The position numbers were made by a program, and so were the translations under genes. Below the pieces are notes generated by a model. That model was not told the DNA's origin. It ran no database searches and saw only the letters and a program-made list of their open reading frames with translations. A stretch of 64,000 nt of DNA, taken from the NCBI RefSeq assembly GCF_003031405.1, contig NZ_CP020469.1, positions 3,100,001-3,164,000 of the forward strand. Reading direction: 5' to 3'. Every line of letters begins with the position of its first letter. Position 1 is the stretch's first letter. The DNA comes from Halomonas sp. 'Soap Lake #6' (GTDB lineage: Bacteria; Pseudomonadota; Gammaproteobacteria; Pseudomonadales; Halomonadaceae). Below, one piece after another: positions 44,328 to 54,013 of this stretch.

Positions 44328-44731
44328 TACCAGCAGACCTCGGGCAAGCGCTCTCCTCTGGCATTGAGTGTGATGTTGTCATTACAACCATCAGATCGGC
44401 TCGCTACCGCCGTAAGCAGATATCCACCTTCACGGCTTCTATTATTCTCTACCCTGATGGAGTAATGACCAGAAGCTGAAAGGGTGCTAGAGATTTCACA
44501 ATCATCATAGCGATACCTATTGGCATAGCAGCGTTCCATTTCGGAAGCTGCTTGTAGCAAGGCTGTGTGCGCGTCTGTACGTATGGAGCGCTCAATGTAG
44601 CGGGTATAATTGGGGTAAGCGATGCCTGCAATAATCCCGATAATTACTACGGCGATGAGCAGTTCGATGAGGGTAAAACCGCACTGTGGCTGACAAGCAC
44701 TTCCAGTGCGGCGACCAAAAAAATAAAGCAC
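44327..44731 (-). CDS. pilE: Type IV minor pilin PilE-like
   Basis: The 134-residue prepilin has an 18-residue leader ending in CG before FTLIELLIAVVIIGIIAGIAYPNYTRY, and it contains the conserved Glu5. C-terminal Cys residues (CEISSTL..., DGCNDNITL, ...PEVCW) fit the PilE/minor-pilin disulfide region. The start used is GTG at 44731 with GAG upstream; no ATG is available near it. In Pseudomonas the same gene lies directly beside ispH, as here. Confidence 0.88.
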   Translation of the reverse strand: MLYFFGRRTGSACQPQCGFTLIELLIAVVIIGIIAGIAYPNYTRYIERSIRTDAHTALLQAASEMERCYANRYRYDDCEISSTLSASGHYSIRVENNRSREGGYLLTAVASRSDGCNDNITLNARGERLPEVCW

Positions 44732-44809
44732 GATGCAACGCTCTCGTATCAGTCAAATCATACTTCGAGTATGTCGTAAACTAATACGCTTTGCATCAAT
44801 CAATGACAA

Positions 44810-45799
44810 TCATTCACTGGCAATAACGCGCTCTCGCAGCTCTTTTGGCATAGAGAATGTGATGTTTTCCTCACGGCCTTGCAACTCAATGGGAGCTTCT
44901 GCACCTAGCGCCTGTAGTTTCTCAATCACGCCTTTCACCAACACTTCCGGCGCGCTGGCTCCGGCGGTTACGCCAATACGGTTAACACCTTTAAGCCAAT
45001 CGGGTTCGATTTGGTCAGCGTTATCGATCAGATAAGCAGGTGTCCCCATCCGTTCAGAAAGCTCGCGCAACCGGTTGGAGTTGGAGCTATTGGGACTACC
45101 AACGACCAATACTAAGTCGCTATCGGCAGCGAGTTCTCGCACCGCATCCTGACGATTCTGGGTGGCATAGCAGATATCGTTTTTACGCGGCCCTTGAATC
45201 TCAGGGAATTTTTGCCGTAGCGCGTCAATCACTTTGGCAGTGTCATCCATTGAGAGCGTGGTTTGGGTTACAAACGCCAACACCGAAGGGTCATTAACCT
45301 CCAGGTCAGCCACGTCCTGCTCATCTTCAACCAAGTAGATATGACCACCATGAGAGGGATCGTAACGCCCCATAGTACCTTCTACTTCAGGATGACCCTC
45401 GTGGCCAATCAGAATGCACTCCTGACCACGTTTGGCGTAACGCAGCACTTCCATATGTACCTTGGTAACCAGCGGACAAGTAGCATCAAATACTTTGAGG
45501 CCCCGCTGCTCCGCATCTCGCTGCACAGCACGAGAGACGCCGTGAGCCGAGAAAATCACAATCACATCATCGGGTACTTCATGGAGTTCTTCTACGAACA
45601 CTGCGCCCCGCTCACGTAATGTCTCGACCACAAAGCGGTTGTGAACTACCTCGTGGCGCACATAGATAGGTGGCCCAAAAACATCCAGCGCGCGGTTAAC
45701 AATGTCGATAGCGCGATCCACACCAGCACAAAAACCACGCGGATTCGCCAGTTTGATTTGTACCGGTTGTGTTGGCTGAGGTGACTCTGATGACTGCAT
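44810..45799 (-). CDS. ispH: 4-hydroxy-3-methylbut-2-enyl diphosphate reductase
   Basis: This 4Fe-4S enzyme catalyses the last step of the non-mevalonate isoprenoid pathway. The three cluster-binding Cys are visible in GFCAGV (Cys24), DATCPLV and [10 protein letters not shown], and PNSSNSNRL binds substrate. The ATG at 45799 (MQSSESPQ) has AAGG ten bases upstream; an in-frame ATG at 45823 has a poorly placed site. It ends the ribF-ileS-lspA-fkpB-ispH operon. Length is slightly over the E. coli enzyme. Confidence 0.96.
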   Translation of the reverse strand: MQSSESPQPTQPVQIKLANPRGFCAGVDRAIDIVNRALDVFGPPIYVRHEVVHNRFVVETLRERGAVFVEELHEVPDDVIVIFSAHGVSRAVQRDAEQRGLKVFDATCPLVTKVHMEVLRYAKRGQECILIGHEGHPEVEGTMGRYDPSHGGHIYLVEDEQDVADLEVNDPSVLAFVTQTTLSMDDTAKVIDALRQKFPEIQGPRKNDICYATQNRQDAVRELAADSDLVLVVGSPNSSNSNRLRELSERMGTPAYLIDNADQIEPDWLKGVNRIGVTAGASAPEVLVKGVIEKLQALGAEAPIELQGREENITFSMPKELRERVIASE

Positions 45800-45843
45800 A
45801 AAAGCGCCTTGATGCGATAGCATCGCCTAGTAAATGAAACGGG

Positions 45844-46287
45844 CTAGTGTTTGGTGATGGGCGTCACGTTCAGCACATCTACTTCAAACGTCAACGTGCG
45901 ACCAGCCAGTGGATGATTAAAATCCACATCCACGCGATCACCATCAATGGTTTTGACCACACCTGGCAATTCCGTTCCGGCTTTATCAGCAAATGACATC
46001 ACCATGCCAACTTCTGGTTCTTCGTCACCGAAATCAGCGCGTTTAAGGGTTTGGATGTTTTGCGGATTATGCTGACCAAACGCATGCTCAGGAGTAATTT
46101 TAAAGGTGCCACTTTGGCCGGACCCCATGCCTTTAATAGGGTGTTCAAAGCCCGGAGGCAAATTGCCATCACCATACTGAAAGGTGGCCGGGGCTTTCTC
46201 TTTGGTGGAATCCACTACTGTGCCATCTTCCAACTTCAACGTGAAGTGCAGGGTAATTTCCATACCGTCGTCAATCAGGTAATCCAT
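45844..46287 (-). CDS. fkpB: FKBP-type peptidyl-prolyl isomerase FkpB (SlpA-like)
   Basis: The 147-residue protein has the FKBP core with inserted flap: FTLKLEDGTVVDSTKEKAP, GDGNLPPGFEHPIKGMGSGQSG and the C-terminal NHPLAGRTLTFEVDVLNV. It lacks a signal peptide, as expected for the cytoplasmic FkpB/SlpA group. The ATG at 46287 has GAGG at seven bases; the longer form to 46326 is not supported. Neighbours are lspA and ispH, the classical order. Confidence 0.94.
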   Translation of the reverse strand: MDYLIDDGMEITLHFTLKLEDGTVVDSTKEKAPATFQYGDGNLPPGFEHPIKGMGSGQSGTFKITPEHAFGQHNPQNIQTLKRADFGDEEPEVGMVMSFADKAGTELPGVVKTIDGDRVDVDFNHPLAGRTLTFEVDVLNVTPITKH

Positions 46288-46341
46288 AGCGTTCCTCGCG
46301 GTCGTATGCAAAGGTTGTGTCAGCAATATATCTGGGTGGCG

Positions 46342-46875
46342 TTATGCGGCCTTCTTGCGGCGTCGCTCGCCCATCACCGACTCCCAAATTAACCCCACAG
46401 CTCCCAGGGTAATACCGATATCCGCCACGTTAAAGGCGGGGTAGTACCAGCCAGCAGCATGGAACGATAGGAAATCCACGACATAACCATGTACCAAACG
46501 GTCATATAGATTGCCTAGGGCACCACCAATAATTAACGGCAGCGCAATCGCCAGCAGCTTTTCATCCGCTCTTATACGGGAAAGCCATACGGATAAACCA
46601 ACACTGGCACCCACCGCAATAATGGCAAAAAACCAGCGCTGCCAGCCTGGATGATCAGCCAAGAAACTAAACGCTGCGCCAGTATTATGCAGCAGTGTTA
46701 GATTGAAAAACGGTAACACCTCAACGGGCTGGGCGTAGTTCAAAAAGTGGCTAGCCACGTATTTGGTCAGTAAGTCCAGAACAACTACCGCCACCGCCAA
46801 CCACAGCCAGCGCAGCGGCCGCCGCATGGGCGGCCGCTGGTGTTTTTCGCTCACAGTTGATGCAGTGTTAGGCAT
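46342..46875 (-). CDS. lspA: Lipoprotein signal peptidase II
   Basis: This 177-residue aspartyl peptidase cleaves lipoprotein signal peptides in the inner membrane. Four transmembrane segments are visible. The catalytic motifs [10 protein letters not shown] and FNVADIGI contain the two Asp residues. The ATG at 46875 lies inside the last codons of ileS (8-base overlap), a common arrangement. The window encodes at least two of its likely substrates, TssJ and the small lipoprotein near 63600. Confidence 0.96.
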   Translation of the reverse strand: MPNTASTVSEKHQRPPMRRPLRWLWLAVAVVVLDLLTKYVASHFLNYAQPVEVLPFFNLTLLHNTGAAFSFLADHPGWQRWFFAIIAVGASVGLSVWLSRIRADEKLLAIALPLIIGGALGNLYDRLVHGYVVDFLSFHAAGWYYPAFNVADIGITLGAVGLIWESVMGERRRKKAA

Positions 46876-49714
46876 AGTAACGAATCTCACCACTGCCTTC
46901 GGGCAAGTTGCTAATACAGCGACCACACAAGTCAGGGTGCTCAGCATGCGTGCCTACATCGGCACGATGGTGCCAGCAGCGCTCGCACTTCAGGTACTCG
47001 CTTCCGCTTACCATCACCTTCAGGCCATCAAGGTCGGTGCTTTCCGCGTTAGCAGCATCTGCGAGTGGCGCTAAATGCACCTCACTGGTGAGCATAACGA
47101 AGCGCAGCTCGTCACCCAACTTAGCCAGCGTGGCGTTTAGCTCATCGCTCACGTAAAGCGTTACTTCCGCAGCCAGACTGCCTTTGATGACTTTGGCATT
47201 ACGGGCATCTTCCAGGCACTTGTTCACTGAGTGCTTTACTTCCAGCACTTGCTCCCAGAAGGCACGCCCCATGTCGGCCCCCTCTTCCAGAGTACCAAGC
47301 CCAGTGTAGTAAGTTTCCAGCAGTACGCTGTCGCCACGCTCACCCGGGATATGCTCGTAAATCTCCTCGGCAGTAAACGACAGGATCGGCGCCACCCAGC
47401 GGCTTAGTGCTTCAACCACGTGGTAAAGCGCGGTTTGTGCGCTGCGGCGAGCCAGTGAGTCAGATTGGGTGGTGTACTGGCGGTCTTTGATAACATCCAG
47501 GTAGAAGCCGCCCAATTCCCGTGCACAGAAGCCGTGAACCTGCTGGTACACATCTAGGAAACGGTACTCTTCATAAGCTTTTTCAATGCGCCCTTGCAGC
47601 TGTGCCGCACGGTCAACCACCCACTGATCCAGCGCCAGCATATCACCAAAAGCAACCTGATCTTTAGCAGGATTAAAGCCGTTCAGGTTAGAAAGCAAAA
47701 AGCGTGCGGTGTTACGAATACGGCGGTATACGTCGGCGGTACGCTTTAAGATTTCGTCAGAAACTGCCATTTCACCGGAGTAGTCGGTAGATGCTACCCA
47801 CAGACGCAGAATATCAGCACCTAACTTATCCATCACGCTTTGCGGCGCCACCACGTTACCAAGCGACTTAGACTGCTTACGGCCCTGCGAGTCGACGGTA
47901 AAGCCATGAGTGAGCAGTTGGCGATAGGGAGCATGGCCGTCAATCGCTGAGCCAGTCAGTAGCGAAGAGTGGAACCAGCCACGGTGCTGATCCGAGCCTT
48001 CCAGATACAGATCGGCACGAGGACCGCTTTCATGACCATAGGGATGCGAGCCGCGCAGTACGTGGCGGTGCGTGGTACCAGAATCAAACCACACATCCAG
48101 CGTATCGGTGACTTTATCGTACTCAGCAGCTTCCGCACCCAGCAGCTCAGCAGGGTCGAGTTTAAACCACGCCCCAATACCTTCTTGCTCGACACGCTTG
48201 GCGGCCTCTCCCATCAGCTCAACCGTGTTGGGGTGCAGCTCGCCGGTTTGCTTATGCAGGAAGAACGGAATCGGTACACCCCAGTTACGCTGGCGGGAGA
48301 TACACCAGTCTGGGCGATTGGCAATCATGCTATGCAGACGCGCCTTGCCCCAGGCGGGCGTGAACTCGGTGGCTTCAATGCCTTCCAGTGCGCGCTCACG
48401 TAGGGTTTTACCGTCTTTACCTTTAATGTCCATGCCCACAAACCACTGGGCTGTGGCACGGTAAATAACCGGGGTTTTATGGCGCCAGCAGTGCATATAG
48501 CTGTGCGTGATCGGCATATGCGCCATCAGCGCATTAACTTCACGCAGCTTCTCGACAATGTTCGGATTGGCTTTCCAGATCATCTGGCCGCCGAAGAACG
48601 GCAGGTCATCAATATAAACACCGTTACCTTGTACGGGGTTGAGCATGTCATCAAAGCTCATCCCATAAGCACGGCAGGTGTTAAAGTCGTCAACCCCGTA
48701 GGAAGGCGCTGAGTGAACAATACCAGTACTACCGACTTCCGATTCGACGTAATCCGCCAGATACACCGGCGAAAGGCGATCATAAAACGGATGACGGAAA
48801 TTGATCAGCTCAAGGTTTTCACCCTGTGTAGTGGCAATCACTTCGCCTTGCAGCCCAAAGCGCTCCAGGCAGCTTTCCACCAGCTCTTCAGCCAGTAGCA
48901 ACAGGCGCTCGCCGGTATCTACCAACGCGTAGGTGAACTCAGGATGGACGTTCAGCGCTTGGTTGGCAGGAATGGTCCAGGGCGTGGTGGTCCAAATTAC
49001 AATAGCTGCAGGTTTGGATAATTCGCTTAAGCCAAAAGCCGCCGCCAGCTTGTCAGCATCCTCCACTGGGAAGGCGACATCGATGGCGTCCGACTTCTTA
49101 TCGGCGTACTCAACTTCCGCTTCTGCCAGCGCTGAGCCACAATCAAAGCACCAGTTAACCGGCTTTAATCCTTTGAATACATAGCCCGCTTCAACCATCT
49201 CAGCCAACGCACGAATTTCGCCTGCTTCGTTGGCGTAATCCATCGTGCGATACGGATGCTCCCAATCTCCAATAATCCCTAATCGCACAAAGTCAGCTAG
49301 CTGTGTTGCGACTTGAGCACCTGCATATTCACGGCATAGCTCACGGGCTCTATCCGCGGCTAAGTGTTTGCCATGAGTGGTCTCTACTTTGTGCTCAATA
49401 GGCAGACCGTGGCAGTCCCAGCCCGGCACGTAAGGAGCATCGAAGCCCGCCAAGTTTTTCGACTTGACGATAATATCCTTAAGAATCTTATTCAGTGCAT
49501 GACCGATATGGATGCTGCCGTTGGCGTAGGGAGGGCCATCGTGCAGAACAAAAAGCGGCGCCCCCGCACGAGAGTCACGCAGGCGCTGGTAGAGGTTCAT
49601 ATCCTGCCATTTTGAAACGCGCCCTGGTTCCTGCTTCGGCAGCATGCCGCGCATGGGGAAGTCGGTTTCTGGCAGGTTTAGCGTGTGCTTATAATCCATA
49701 GTCCGGTCAGCCAT
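46868..49714 (-). CDS. ileS: Isoleucyl-tRNA synthetase
   Basis: The class I synthetase of about 948 residues has the HIGH motif in [19 protein letters not shown], the KMSKS loop as [10 protein letters not shown], editing-domain motifs such as [16 protein letters not shown], and a C-terminal zinc finger ([12 protein letters not shown] and CGRC). Two starts are possible: 49714 ([23 protein letters not shown]), whose ATG overlaps the ribF stop as ATGGCTGA, and 49699 ([10 protein letters not shown]). Either is plausible; the overlap favours coupling to ribF. The longer extension to 49861 is rejected because it lies inside ribF. Confidence 0.96.
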   Translation of the reverse strand: MADRTMDYKHTLNLPETDFPMRGMLPKQEPGRVSKWQDMNLYQRLRDSRAGAPLFVLHDGPPYANGSIHIGHALNKILKDIIVKSKNLAGFDAPYVPGWDCHGLPIEHKVETTHGKHLAADRARELCREYAGAQVATQLADFVRLGIIGDWEHPYRTMDYANEAGEIRALAEMVEAGYVFKGLKPVNWCFDCGSALAEAEVEYADKKSDAIDVAFPVEDADKLAAAFGLSELSKPAAIVIWTTTPWTIPANQALNVHPEFTYALVDTGERLLLLAEELVESCLERFGLQGEVIATTQGENLELINFRHPFYDRLSPVYLADYVESEVGSTGIVHSAPSYGVDDFNTCRAYGMSFDDMLNPVQGNGVYIDDLPFFGGQMIWKANPNIVEKLREVNALMAHMPITHSYMHCWRHKTPVIYRATAQWFVGMDIKGKDGKTLRERALEGIEATEFTPAWGKARLHSMIANRPDWCISRQRNWGVPIPFFLHKQTGELHPNTVELMGEAAKRVEQEGIGAWFKLDPAELLGAEAAEYDKVTDTLDVWFDSGTTHRHVLRGSHPYGHESGPRADLYLEGSDQHRGWFHSSLLTGSAIDGHAPYRQLLTHGFTVDSQGRKQSKSLGNVVAPQSVMDKLGADILRLWVASTDYSGEMAVSDEILKRTADVYRRIRNTARFLLSNLNGFNPAKDQVAFGDMLALDQWVVDRAAQLQGRIEKAYEEYRFLDVYQQVHGFCARELGGFYLDVIKDRQYTTQSDSLARRSAQTALYHVVEALSRWVAPILSFTAEEIYEHIPGERGDSVLLETYYTGLGTLEEGADMGRAFWEQVLEVKHSVNKCLEDARNAKVIKGSLAAEVTLYVSDELNATLAKLGDELRFVMLTSEVHLAPLADAANAESTDLDGLKVMVSGSEYLKCERCWHHRADVGTHAEHPDLCGRCISNLPEGSGEIRYYA

Positions 49715-50744
49715 CGTTAGCATCGGCGGCATCATCCGCCGAAGAGAAATCAGAAGAAGCGGTCTCACGCCCAAGCGGGGCCGAGGCCAGCGGAAGAGAA
49801 TGCATGCTGCCAGTATCCGCTGCCGAAAAGTAACGACGCGCCCTGGCTCGATCATGTTCAATCTGTGTTTTTAACGCTTGAAAATCGTCAAACTTCACTT
49901 CCCCGCGTAACTTGGCACAGGGGTAAACCGTTAGCCGCTGGCCGTAAAGGTCGCCTGAAAAGTCCAGCAAGTGAACTTCCAGCGTGGGTCGCTTCGAGCC
50001 AACGGTAGGTCGAAAACCAACATTTGCCACACCAGAGTAGCGTGCCCCCCCCTTTAGCTCAGCTACCACAGCAAACACGCCGCGCAGTGTTAAAGGCTGT
50101 GGCATCAGCGGTAAATTGGCAGTTGGTACGCCTATCGTGCGTCCCAGCTGCTGGTCGCGAACTACGCGCCCATGCAGTGAGTAAGGCCTACCCAGCAGGC
50201 GAGTGACCGCATCAAAATTACCGCTAGCCAGTAATGTGCGCACCCGCGAGCTCGACACGCGTTCATCATCGACTTTAAAAGTACGCGTATGCTCAACGCC
50301 AAACCCTTCAATCTGGCCTACGGTTTCAAGCAGGTTAAAGTCGCCTTTGCGGTCACAGCCAAAACGGAAGTCATCGCCAACGACTAAATGCTTCACTCCT
50401 AAGCCATCAATCAGTACCTGATCGATAAACTCGCGACCGGTTAGGCTGCGCAGCGCATCGTTAAACGGCAAGCACAGCACCCGCTCAGCACCGTGGTCGC
50501 GCAGCAGACGTACTTTCTCGCGTAGGCGAGTAAGCCTCGGCGGCGCTTGATCACCAGCAAAAAACTCTCGGGGTTGAGGCTCAAACACCACCACGGTCAG
50601 CGGTACATTAAGGCGTGCGGCATGCTCACGGCACTGCTCCAGGATCGCCTGATGGCCGCGATGCACCCCATCGAAATTACCGATAGTCGCAACACAGCCA
50701 CGATGAGCCGCTGTCAGATTGTGCAGACCTCTAATGACGCGCAT
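49707..50744 (-). CDS. ribF: Bifunctional riboflavin kinase / FAD synthetase
   Basis: The 345-residue protein converts riboflavin to FMN and FAD. The N-terminal nucleotidyltransferase has [11 protein letters not shown] and [14 protein letters not shown]; the C-terminal kinase has [10 protein letters not shown] Ser/Ala/Asp-rich tail of about 35 residues extends past the kinase domain. The coding strand has an eight-base G run near 50045-50052. It begins the ribF-ileS-lspA-fkpB-ispH operon. Confidence 0.95.
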   Translation of the reverse strand: MRVIRGLHNLTAAHRGCVATIGNFDGVHRGHQAILEQCREHAARLNVPLTVVVFEPQPREFFAGDQAPPRLTRLREKVRLLRDHGAERVLCLPFNDALRSLTGREFIDQVLIDGLGVKHLVVGDDFRFGCDRKGDFNLLETVGQIEGFGVEHTRTFKVDDERVSSSRVRTLLASGNFDAVTRLLGRPYSLHGRVVRDQQLGRTIGVPTANLPLMPQPLTLRGVFAVVAELKGGARYSGVANVGFRPTVGSKRPTLEVHLLDFSGDLYGQRLTVYPCAKLRGEVKFDDFQALKTQIEHDRARARRYFSAADTGSMHSLPLASAPLGRETASSDFSSADDAADANDG

Positions 50745-50814
50745 GGCACCTCTGCCGTTAAAAAAGCGGTTTGATGTGACGACTGCCTGTCTCTACTAAA
50801 CGGCAAGGCGTCCG

Positions 50815-50820
50815 ATTATA
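50815..50820 (-). promoter_or_regulatory. Possible -10 box upstream of ribF
   Basis: A perfect TATAAT on the minus strand lies about 70 bases before the ribF ATG. No good -35 box is found at 16-18 bases, so this is only a candidate. Confidence 0.35.
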
Positions 50821-50842
50821 ACGAAGGCGCGGGTTAGGTACA

Positions 50843-50861
50843 GGCGAAGATTACCTTCGCC
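50843..50861. other. Short hairpin between murJ and ribF
   Basis: A perfect 7-bp stem GGCGAAG/CTTCGCC with a five-base loop lies just after the murJ stop. There is no T run, so it may be a weak terminator, an attenuator or an RNA-stability element. Confidence 0.35.
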
Positions 50862-50887
50862 CTCGCTCTAACGGCTTATCTTCCGCC

Positions 50888-52465
50888 CTAACTGTTCATC
50901 TTAAAGTGCCGCAGACGCAGGCCAAGCACTGTCAGCCACACAAAATAAATCGCGCCCCCCATCACAACCAGCCCCGCCACCCAGCGAATACGCTGCCACA
51001 GCTCAAACTCGAGCCACACCTGCCACTCAGGGGAGACAATATAAAGCGCAATACTCATCAACGCGCTACCACCGACCAGCTGGACTGCATAGCGGCCCCA
51101 GCCTGGTTGGAAGACCAGTACCTTCTGTTGATACAGCAGGTATCCCAGCATGCCTGCGTTTAAAAATGCTGACAGCGCGGTAGCCAGCGCCAGGCCTGCG
51201 TGGGCTAATGGCCAAACCAGTAGCAGGTTAAACACCATGTTGGCCACCATGGCAATAATGCCCACCTTCACCGGGGTTTTCGTATCCTGGCGAGCAAAAA
51301 AACCTGGTGCCAGGACTTTAATCAACATAAATGCCACCAAGCCAAACGCGTAGGCCCGCAGGCTCATGGCAGCCATCTGAATATCATGATCAGTCATTGC
51401 CCCGTAATGGAACAGGGTAATCAAAAAAGGTTCGGCTAACACCGCCAGCGCCAGTGCAGCGGGCACACCTAGCAGCAGCACAACGCGAATCGCCCAATCC
51501 AGCATCGCCGAAAAGTGCTCAGTTGATTTCTCAGCATGTCGCTTAGAGAGCGCTGGCAAAATAATCGTGCCAATCGCCACCCCAAATACTCCAAGCGGTA
51601 GCTCAACTAGCCTATCCGAGTAGTACAGCCATGATACGCTACCCGCCACTAGCAACGACGCTAAAATAGTATCTAGCAATAGATTAATCTGCGAGACAGA
51701 AACACCAAACAGTGCAGGGGCCATGAGCTTTAAAATGCGCTTTACACCATCGTGGGCAAAATTGGGCCACGGCGTAGGCAAGAGCCCCAAGCGGAGCAAA
51801 AACGGCACTTGAAACACCAACTGAGCAGCCCCTGCAATGAGTACGCCCCAGGCCAGTGCCATGGCCGGTTCTTCCATCAGAGGCATCAAGAACAGCGCTG
51901 CACCAATCAGCGAAAGATTGAGCAGCACCGGTGTAAAGGCAGGCACCGCAAAGCGATTCCAGGTATTGAGCACACTACCCGAGAATGCCGTTAGCGAAAT
52001 CAGCAATAAATAGGGGAACGTCAGACGCAGCATATCGGCGGTCATCGCCAACTTTTCAGGGTCGCGCCCAAAGCCTGGGGCAAACACCCATACTAACCAA
52101 GGTGCAGCAAGCATCGCAAAGGCCGTTATCAGCGCCAGCATTGCCGTTAGGCTGCCCGCCACCGCATTTAGCAATTCGCGAATTTCCTGCTTGCTGCGCT
52201 GAGTGGAGTACTCGGAAAGCACCGGTACAAACGCTTGATTAAACGCCCCTTCGGCAAATAAGCGGCGCAAAAAGTTAGGGATTTTGAACGCCACAAAAAA
52301 GGCATCAGCGCCGTTGCCCGCTCCTAAAAACGTGGCTACCACTACATCACGCACCAAACCCACCACTCGTGAGAGCATGGTCATGGCGCTAACCACTAAC
52401 CCAGAACGCATCAACCCGCGACGCTGAGGAGGCATATTAGCTTGAGGCGGTGTGTTAGCGGTCAT
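50888..52465 (-). CDS. murJ: Lipid II flippase MurJ
   Basis: The 525-residue membrane protein of the MOP superfamily exports lipid II for peptidoglycan synthesis. It has about 14 hydrophobic segments. The MurJ signatures are SRVVGLVRDVVVATFLGAG, NFLRRLFAEGAFNQAFVPVL and LPLGVFGVAIGTIILPALS. It lies downstream of rpsT in the same direction, the gene order seen in Pseudomonas. Confidence 0.96.
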   Translation of the reverse strand: MTANTPPQANMPPQRRGLMRSGLVVSAMTMLSRVVGLVRDVVVATFLGAGNGADAFFVAFKIPNFLRRLFAEGAFNQAFVPVLSEYSTQRSKQEIRELLNAVAGSLTAMLALITAFAMLAAPWLVWVFAPGFGRDPEKLAMTADMLRLTFPYLLLISLTAFSGSVLNTWNRFAVPAFTPVLLNLSLIGAALFLMPLMEEPAMALAWGVLIAGAAQLVFQVPFLLRLGLLPTPWPNFAHDGVKRILKLMAPALFGVSVSQINLLLDTILASLLVAGSVSWLYYSDRLVELPLGVFGVAIGTIILPALSKRHAEKSTEHFSAMLDWAIRVVLLLGVPAALALAVLAEPFLITLFHYGAMTDHDIQMAAMSLRAYAFGLVAFMLIKVLAPGFFARQDTKTPVKVGIIAMVANMVFNLLLVWPLAHAGLALATALSAFLNAGMLGYLLYQQKVLVFQPGWGRYAVQLVGGSALMSIALYIVSPEWQVWLEFELWQRIRWVAGLVVMGGAIYFVWLTVLGLRLRHFKMNS

Positions 52466-52518
52466 TACTCAACTCAATCCATAGAGACACAAAGTTGCCT
52501 TGAGTGGCGTTTAGACAC

Positions 52519-52548
52519 AAAAAAACCGGCCGCAGCCGGTTTTTTTTA
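52519..52548 (-). terminator. Rho-independent terminator after rpsT
   Basis: The stem AACCGGC-cgca-GCCGGTT is flanked by A and T runs on both sides, so it works on either strand. It separates rpsT from murJ. Confidence 0.9.
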
Positions 52549-52562
52549 TGGCGCCTGCCGAC

Positions 52563-52829
52563 TTACGCCGCCAGAGCCTTAATGCGCTTGTTCAAGCGGC
52601 TTTTCAGACGTGCTGCTTTCTTTTTAGAAAGAACGTCTTTGTCAGCGATGCGGTCAACAACCGGCTGCATGACTTTGAACTCTTCCATTGCTTTGCCATG
52701 GTCGCCGGTGTTGATCGCTTTGATCACACGCTTGATGTAGGTGCGGACCATGCTGCGCTGGCTGGCTTTCAGGACGCGACGAGTCTCGGCCTGGCGGGCG
52801 CGCTTGCGTGCTTGCTTGCTGTTCGCCAC
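52563..52829 (-). CDS. rpsT: 30S ribosomal protein S20
   Basis: The 88-residue, very basic protein begins MANSKQARKRARQAETRR and has the S20 helical pattern. Length is standard. GGAGA precedes the ATG. It is transcribed alone, ending at the terminator just downstream. Confidence 0.98.
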   Translation of the reverse strand: MANSKQARKRARQAETRRVLKASQRSMVRTYIKRVIKAINTGDHGKAMEEFKVMQPVVDRIADKDVLSKKKAARLKSRLNKRIKALAA

Positions 52830-53069
52830 AGGTATCTCCTTGGAGAATAAAGGTTGCCAGTAAACGGCAACGGATTAACTATGTATTTGTCGGCCATGCA
52901 TTTGCCATAACGCGACATTTCCGTAACAACCAATTGATTCGAAAGCATTTTAGGCGCTTCCAAATAGTGTAACGAGCAGTCTAAAGGCTGCCCGTTCACG
53001 GGTCTTGTCTGAGAGGATGGCATAGTCTATCACGCGCAAAGCGGGCTTACTAGCAGTTGTCAATGCCTT

Positions 53070-53540
53070 TTAGAAGCTATACACCGGAATAGCGGGATCA
53101 CGCATCATCTCTGCAATTGCGCCCGGCGCAGCAACGCCAACCCCATCAAGCAGTTCTTCCTCGGTGTAGTCTGTATTAGGTAAATAGATAGCGCATACCT
53201 CCACACCGACTCCTTCGCCCATCAGCATTTTCAGCATGCCTTCAGGCTTGACCTCTCCGGCGGGGTTGCTCGGTGGAGTATTCACTGCTTCTTCACTCAT
53301 AAACCCTTCGACGGCCAAATCGCCAGCGGCGTCGCACAGTAGGATGTGCAAGTCGGTACCCTGTTGACGCATAGCATTACCTAGAATCATAGCCATCGAT
53401 TGCGTTTGTACTGAGCTACTAGTGAGTACTATCAGCGCTTGATCATCCTGCTCTACATGGTGATCTGCTACATGATCTGCCACAGCAAATGCCGGTAGCG
53501 CTAGTGCCAGTGAACCTGCCATTAATGTGAACTTGCGCAT
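53070..53540 (-). CDS. Periplasmic DsrE-like protein
   Basis: The 156-residue protein has a signal peptide (MRKFTLMAGSLALALPAFAVA, residues 1-21). A DsrE/DsrF-type alpha/beta fold follows, with ALIVLTSSSVQTQSMAMILGNAMRQQGTDLHILLCD and a later EVCAIYLPN; Cys69 and Cys116 sit at the ends of two core strands. A conserved VGVAAPGAIAEMM segment follows. DsrE-fold proteins usually act in sulfur transfer in the cytoplasm, so the secreted form is unusual. Function is not known. ATG 53540 has AGAGGA upstream; the longer start at 53567 is not supported. It diverges from the CnoX-like gene. Confidence 0.75.
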   Translation of the reverse strand: MRKFTLMAGSLALALPAFAVADHVADHHVEQDDQALIVLTSSSVQTQSMAMILGNAMRQQGTDLHILLCDAAGDLAVEGFMSEEAVNTPPSNPAGEVKPEGMLKMLMGEGVGVEVCAIYLPNTDYTEEELLDGVGVAAPGAIAEMMRDPAIPVYSF

Positions 53541-54013
53541 CGTTTTTCCTCTTAAGCCGTCATACAAAGGGTGGTGTTATCTAGTGTCTTTTGAGATATA
53601 TGCCGCTCAATCCCTGGTTCACCGTCATAACTCCAGCCCCAACCATCCCGCATCACTCTAGTCACTCAGAGCCATCTCCCAGCAGCGCATCGCTTTTAAA
53701 GCTGTCGCTTACGGCATAGACCCCACGCGTTATAAAGTAACAGTGCAAAGCCAATGTGTACTGATCGGCACAGCCATAAATAACAAATAAATATATTCAA
53801 ATAACTTATTTGAATATATTAGTTTAAAAGCTGTCGCATGCAACTGTGGCGGTTTGTCACTCGACAAAAGCATGAGGCATGTCAAAAAACGTAACGTTCA
53901 GGCTCACCAAGCGTCATTACATAGTCGGTTTATTTCTATCCACTTCCTTGAATCCGCTCTCAGTTGCCTGCATATCAGTCTGTAACACTTTTAATGCGAT
54001 GCAGAGCCTATCC
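53541..54013. promoter_or_regulatory. Divergent intergenic region with a large AT-rich palindrome
   Basis: This 473-base stretch separates the DsrE-like and CnoX-like genes. Its only prominent feature is the 31-bp palindrome at 53790-53820; otherwise nothing is recognised. The upstream in-frame extension of the CnoX-like gene to 53879 covers part of it but is not conserved-looking. Confidence 0.6.
53790..53820. repeat. Perfect 15-bp inverted repeat with 1-base centre
   Basis: The left arm AATATATTCAAATAA and right arm TTATTTGAATATATT are perfect complements around a single C. The element is almost purely A/T in a much more GC-rich context. It could be an operator for the flanking divergent genes. 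Confidence 0.9.

Noticed and set aside
52971..52996. Inverted repeat upstream of rpsT (AACGAGCAG/CTGCCCGTT)
   Set aside because: It has one mismatch and no T run on either strand; too weak to call a regulatory site or terminator.
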